Shown: piece by piece, positions 59,513 to 64,000 of the stretch | Layout: the number at the start of each line of letters is the position of its first letter | Position numbering within the stretch: the stretch's first letter is position 1 | Source of the DNA: Populus alba | Taxonomy: Eukaryota > Streptophyta > Magnoliopsida > Malpighiales > Salicaceae | Reading direction: 5' to 3' | Assembly: GCF_005239225.2 (NCBI RefSeq) | Contig: NC_133294.1 | Span: 1-64,000 of the forward strand | Length of the DNA stretch: 64,000 bases | Notes under the pieces: generated by a model | The model's database searches: none | What the model was told of the DNA's origin: nothing | What the model saw: only the letters and a program-made list of their open reading frames with translations | Position numbers and translations under genes: made by a program

Positions 59513-60577
59513 GAGTTTCGAGGGATCCCTCTCGACCATGTATGCTTCTGCTACTTGTTCTACATCAGACTTCTTGCGCAAACAGCGAAACACTTTGACT
59601 CGGTGAGTTTCGTGGCATTCCGACTTAGATGCCCCGGTTGCCGAAATTCAGTTGCTTTTGAATTTCGGATGATCCCTCTTGAGCATGTATGCTTCTGCTA
59701 CTTGTTCTACACCAGACATTCTTCCATAAACGGCGAAACGCTTTGACTCGGTGAGTTTCGCGGCATTCCGACTTCGATGCCCCGGTTGCCGAAATTCAAT
59801 TGCCTTTGAATTTTGGGTGATCCCTCTTTGAGCGTGTATGCTTCTGCTACTTTTCTAACATCAGACTTTCTTCCGAAAATGGCGAAACGCTTTGACTCAG
59901 TGAGTTTCGCAGCATTCTGACTTCGATCCTCCTGTTGCCGAAATTCCGTTGCCTTTGAATTTTGGGTGATCCCTCTTACGCATGTATGCTTCTGCTACTT
60001 GTTCTACATCAGACTTTGTTCCGAAAATAGCGAAACGCTTTGAGTCGGTGAGTTTTGCGGCATTTCGACTTCGATGCCCCGGTTGCCGACATTCAGCTAC
60101 CTTTGAATTTCGGGTGATACCTCTTGAAAATGTATGCTTCTTCTACTTGATCTCCATCAGACATTCATCAGGAAACGGCGAAACGCTCTGACTAGGTGAG
60201 TTTCTCGGCATTCCGACTTCGATGCCCCGGTTGCCGAAATTCAATTGCCTTTGAATTTCGGGTGATCCCTCTTGAGCATGTATGTTTCTGCTACTTGTTC
60301 TACATCAGACTTTCTTTCGCAAACAGCGATACGCTCTAAGTCGGTGAGTTTCGCGGCATTTCGACTTCGATGCCCGGTTGTGGAAATTCAGTTGCCTTTG
60401 AATTTCTGGTGATCCCTCTTGAGCATGTATGCTTCTTCTACTTGTTCTACATCAGACTTTCTTCCGCAAACAGCGAAACGCTCTGACTCGGTGAGTATCG
60501 CGGCATTCCGACTTCGATGCCCCGATTGCGAAATTCAGTCTGCCTTTTGAAATTTTTGGGTTGATCCCTCTTGAGCA

Positions 60578-63500
60578 TTGTATGCTTCTGCTACTTGTTC
60601 TACATCAGACCTTTTCTTCCGCAAAACGGCGAAACGCTTTGACTCGGCGAGTTTCGCGGCTTTCCGACTTCGATGCCCCGGTTGTGGAAATTCGGTTGCC
60701 TTTGAATTTTGGGCGATCCCTCTTAAGCATGTATGCTTCTACTACTTGTTCTACATCAGACTTTCTTCCGCAAACAGCGAAACGCTCTGACTCAGTGAGT
60801 TTCGAGGCATTCCGACTTCGATGCCCCGGTTGCCGAAATTCAGTTGCCTTTGAATTTTGGTGATCCCTCTTGAAAATGTATGCTTCTGCTACTTGTTCTA
60901 CATCAGACTTTCTTCCGCAAACGGCGAAACGCTTTGACTCGGCGAGTTTCGCGGCATTCCGACTTCGATGCGCCGGTTGTGGAAATTTAGTTGCCTTTGA
61001 ATTTCTGGTGATCCCTCTTGAGCAAGTATGCTTTTGCTACTGGTTCTACATCAGACTTTCTTCCAGAAACGGCGAAACGCTTTGACTCGGTGAGTTTCGC
61101 GGCATTCCGACTTCGATGCCCCCGTTGCCGAAATTCAGTTGCCTTTGAATTTCGGGTGATCCCTCTTGAGCATGTATGCTTCTTCTACTTGTTCTACTTC
61201 AGACTTTCTTCCACAAACGGCGAAACGCTATGACTCGGTGAGTTTCGCGGTATTCCGACTTCGATGCCACAGTTGCCGAAATTCAGTTGCCTTTGAATTT
61301 CGGGTGATCCCTCTTGAGCATGTATGCTTCTTCTACTTGTTCTACATCAGACTTTCTTCCACAAACGGCAAAACGCTATGACTCGGTGAGTTTCGCGGTA
61401 TTCCGACTTCGATGCCACAGTTGCCGAAATTCAGTTTGCCTTTTGAATTTCGGGTGATCCCCTTGAGCATGTATGCTTCTTTCTACTTGTTCTACATCAG
61501 ACTTTCTTCCACAAACGGCGAAACGCTATGACTCGGTGAGTTTCGCGGTATTCCGACTTCGATGCCACAGTTGCCGAAATTCAGTTGCCTTTGAATTTCG
61601 GGTGATCCCTCTTGAGCATGATGCTTCTCTACTGTTCTACATCAGACTTTCTTTCCCGAAACGGCGAAAACGCTGTGACTCGGAGAGTTTCGCTGCATTC
61701 CGACTTCGATGCCCTAGTTGCTGAAATTCAAGTGCCTTTGAATTTCGTGGTGATCCCTCTTGAGCATGTTTGCTTCTGCTACTTGTTCTCCATTAGACTT
61801 TCTTCAGCAAACGGCGAAACACTTTGACTCGGTGAGTTTCGCGGCATTCCAACTTCGATGCCGGTTGACGAAATTCAGTTGCCTTTGAATTTCTGGGAGA
61901 GAGCAAGTATGCTTTTGGTACTTGGTTCTACATCAGACTTTCTTCCAGAAAAGCGGCAAAACGCTTGTGACTCGGTGAGTTTCGCGGCCATTTCCGACTT
62001 CGATGCCACAGTTGCCGAAATTCAGTTGCCTTTGAATTTCGGGTGGATCCCTCGTTGAGCATGTATGCTTCTGGCTACTTTGTTCGACATCAGACTCTTT
62101 TCCCGAAAACGGCGAACGTTGTGACTCGGTGAGTTTCCCTGCATTCCGACTTCGATGCCCTAAATTGCTGAAATTCAATTGCCTTTGAATTTCGTGGTGA
62201 TCCCTCTTAGCATGTCTGCTTCTGCTACTTGTTACATCAGACTTTCTTCCCAAAAATAGCGGAAACGCTCTGACTCGGTGAGTTTCGCGACATTCCGACT
62301 TCGATGCCACGGGTTTGCCGAAATTCAGCTGCCTTTGGAATTTGGGTGATCCCTCTTGAAAATGTTAATGCTTTTTTCTACTTTTGTTACTACGTCTAAA
62401 GACATTCTTGACGGGGAGTTTCGCGGCATTCCGACTTCGAATGCCTTCGGTTTGGAAATTCAGTTGCCTTTTGAATTTCGGGCGATCCCTCATTGAGCAT
62501 GCTTCTTACTTGTTCTACATCAGACTTTCTTCCAGCAAACAGCAAAACGCTCTGACTCGGTGCAAAGCCTCGCGTTTTGGCAAACGATTTGTGGCCCCAC
62601 GCGATAATGAGTTGCTGGTTGTTTCTTGAAGTTTTGGGTGATCCTCTTGAAAATGTATGCTTCTGCTACTTCTTCTACATCACACTTTCTTCCGCAAACG
62701 GCGAAATGCTTGGTTGTTTGAGTCGGCGAGTTTCGCGGCATTGGTTCCGACTTCGATGCCCGGTTGGCCGAAATTCAGTTGCCTTTGAATTTCGGGTGAT
62801 CCCTCTTTGGCATGTATGCTTCTTCTCTACCTGTTCTACATTAGACTTCTTCCGCAAACGGCGAAAAGCTTTGACTCGGTGAGTTTCGCGGCTTTTCCGA
62901 ATTCCATTCCCCTGATGCGCAATTCAGCTGCCTTTGAAATTTCGAGTGGTCCCTCTTATAGGCTTGTATGCTTCTGCTACTTGGTCTACATCAGACTTCT
63001 TGCAGTACAGCGAAACGCTTTGACTCGGTGAGTTTCGCGGCATTGCCGACTTCGATGCCACCGGTTTGCCGCAAATTCAATTGCTTCTGAATTTCGGGTG
63101 ATCCCTCTTGAGCATGTATGCTTCTGCTACTTGTTCTACATCAGACTTTCTTCCGCAAACGGCGAAACGCTTTTGACTCGGGCGAGTTTCGGCGGCATTC
63201 CGACTTCGATGCCTCGGTTGTGGCAAATTCAGTTGCCTTTGAATTTCGGGGCGATCCCTCTTAAGCATGTATGCTTCTGCTTACTTGTTCTACATCAGAC
63301 TTTCTTCGCGCAAACAGGCGAAAACGCTCTCACTCGGTGAGTTTCGCAAGCATTCCGACGGCGATTTGCCCCGGTTGCCGAAATTCAATTGCCTTTGAAT
63401 TGGGAGTTGCTGATCACCTCTTGAGAATGTATGCCTTCTGCTACTTGTTCTTACATCACACTTTCTTCTGCAGGAACGGCGAAAGGCTTTGCTCGCGAGT

Positions 63501-63900
63501 TTCCGCGCAATTCCGACTTCGATGAAAACCCCGGTTTTCGAAATTCAGTTGCCTGTTTGAATTTCCGTGGGATCCCTCTTGAGCATGTATGCTTCTTCTA
63601 CTTGTTTTACATCAGACTTTCTTCCCGAAACGGCGAAACGCTGGACTCGTGAGTTTTGCGCTGCATTCCCGACTTCGATCTAGTTGCCCGGAAATTCAAG
63701 TTGCCTTTGAGTTTCGTGGGATCCCTCTTGAGGATGTTTGCTTCTGCTACTTGGTTACATCAGACTTCTTTCTCTGAAAATAGCGAAACGCTCTGACTCG
63801 GTGAGTTTTTCGATGCGGATAAAATTCCGACTTCGATTTGCCCGGTTGCCAAAATTCTGCCTTTGAATTTGGGGTGATCCCTCTTGAAAATGTATGCTTC
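60578..63900 (-). repeat. Divergent block, second copy of the long direct duplication
   Basis: The rare markers of 46.2-48.9 kb recur here in order. The offset grows from about 14376 (61018 against 46642) to about 15000 (CCGGTTTTCGAAATTC near 63531 against 48522). The extra length comes from a tripled monomer at 61166-61610, an added m5/m6-like pair at 62.8-63.05 kb, and many single-base insertions. Near 62560-62640 about 70 bases fit the repeat poorly. Confidence 0.8.
61166..61610 (-). repeat. One monomer variant tandemly tripled
   Basis: Three successive monomers share CCACAAACGGCRAAACG, GCTATGACTCGG, GCGGTATTCCGAC and GATGCCACAGTTGCC (about 61265, 61413 and 61561). The duplicate block at 46.79-46.94 kb has this variant once. 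This is a single-monomer amplification specific to the second block, real or from assembly. Confidence 0.8.
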
Positions 63901-64000
63901 TTATATTGTTCTACATCAGACTTTCTTCAGCAAATGGCGAAACGCTTTGACTCGGTGAGTTTCGCGGCATTCCGACTTCGATGCCCCGGTTGCCGAAATT

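Larger units (their letters stand above)
56568..64000 (-). repeat. Satellite array continuing beyond the second gap
   Basis: The orientation and monomer family are the same as on the other side of the gap, so the gap does not mark another inversion. From 57.4 to 59.8 kb the block repeats the seven-monomer higher-order unit seen at 40.6-46.2 kb. From 60.58 kb onward it repeats the variants of 46.2-48.9 kb in the same order. Indel noise is high except at about 59.2-60.5 kb. The array runs off the end of the window, so its outer limit is not seen. Confidence 0.96.

Noticed and set aside
62560..62640. About 70 poorly matching bases (GCAAAGCCTCGCG, GATTTGTGGCCCCACGCG) as a transposon fragment
   Set aside because: Too short, with no terminal repeats or target duplication, and located in an error-rich zone. 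It cannot be assigned.

Overview
This window contains no recognisable gene. Essentially every readable base belongs to one family of tandem repeat: a eukaryotic satellite DNA with a 148-bp monomer (some variants are 147 bp). About 425 monomers fill the ~63 kb of called sequence, which is about 50% GC in the consensus. The organism cannot be named from the sequence. A long, homogeneous, higher-order-repeat satellite with a nucleosome-sized unit suggests a centromeric, pericentromeric or other heterochromatic block of a eukaryotic chromosome. Variants concentrate as TpG/CpA changes at the monomer's 12 CpG sites, which suggests a genome that methylates cytosine.

Layout. Positions 1-26539 hold monomers in one orientation (called '+': the landmark CAAGAGGGATCACCC reads left to right). 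At 26540-26637 a 98-base T run interrupts a monomer, and 26655-27154 is a gap of exactly 500 N. From 27155 to the end all monomers lie in the opposite orientation, interrupted by a second 500-N gap at 56068-56567. The order of diagnostic monomer variants is mirrored. Reading outward from the switch, both arms show the same succession: a 7-monomer set with a GTATCACTAG variant, then a 295-bp dimer, then further shared variants, then a 7-monomer set with a GGGATCCCTC variant. The two arms are therefore inverted copies of one array, either as a real inverted duplication or as contigs of the same locus joined head to head.

Higher-order structure. The clearest case is a seven-monomer unit of exactly 1033 bp (four 148-bp plus three 147-bp monomers) at 40.56-46.2 kb. 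It has one copy shortened to six monomers (885 bp) and one to five (737 bp) by loss of whole monomers. A second seven-monomer set lies at about 13.2-17.7 kb and 29.7-33.9 kb. Other layers are a 295-bp dimer, a 444-bp trimer, a ~3.4-kb direct duplication in the left end (offset ~4.55 kb) and a ~3-kb direct duplication in the right part (offset ~14.4-15 kb).

Monomer architecture. Each consensus monomer carries several short dyads. The strongest is a perfect 10-11 bp inverted repeat around a 6-8 nt spacer. No canonical CENP-B box was found.

Sequence quality is patchy. Clean stretches keep 148-bp register for kilobases. Stretches at 1-8.7, 17.7-29.5, 54.7-58.6 and 60.5-64 kb have single-base insertions and deletions every few tens of bases, typical of unpolished long reads near gaps. 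Open reading frames here are by-products of the repeat: 148 is not a multiple of 3, so each monomer shifts frame and the frames close after about 1.5 monomers.
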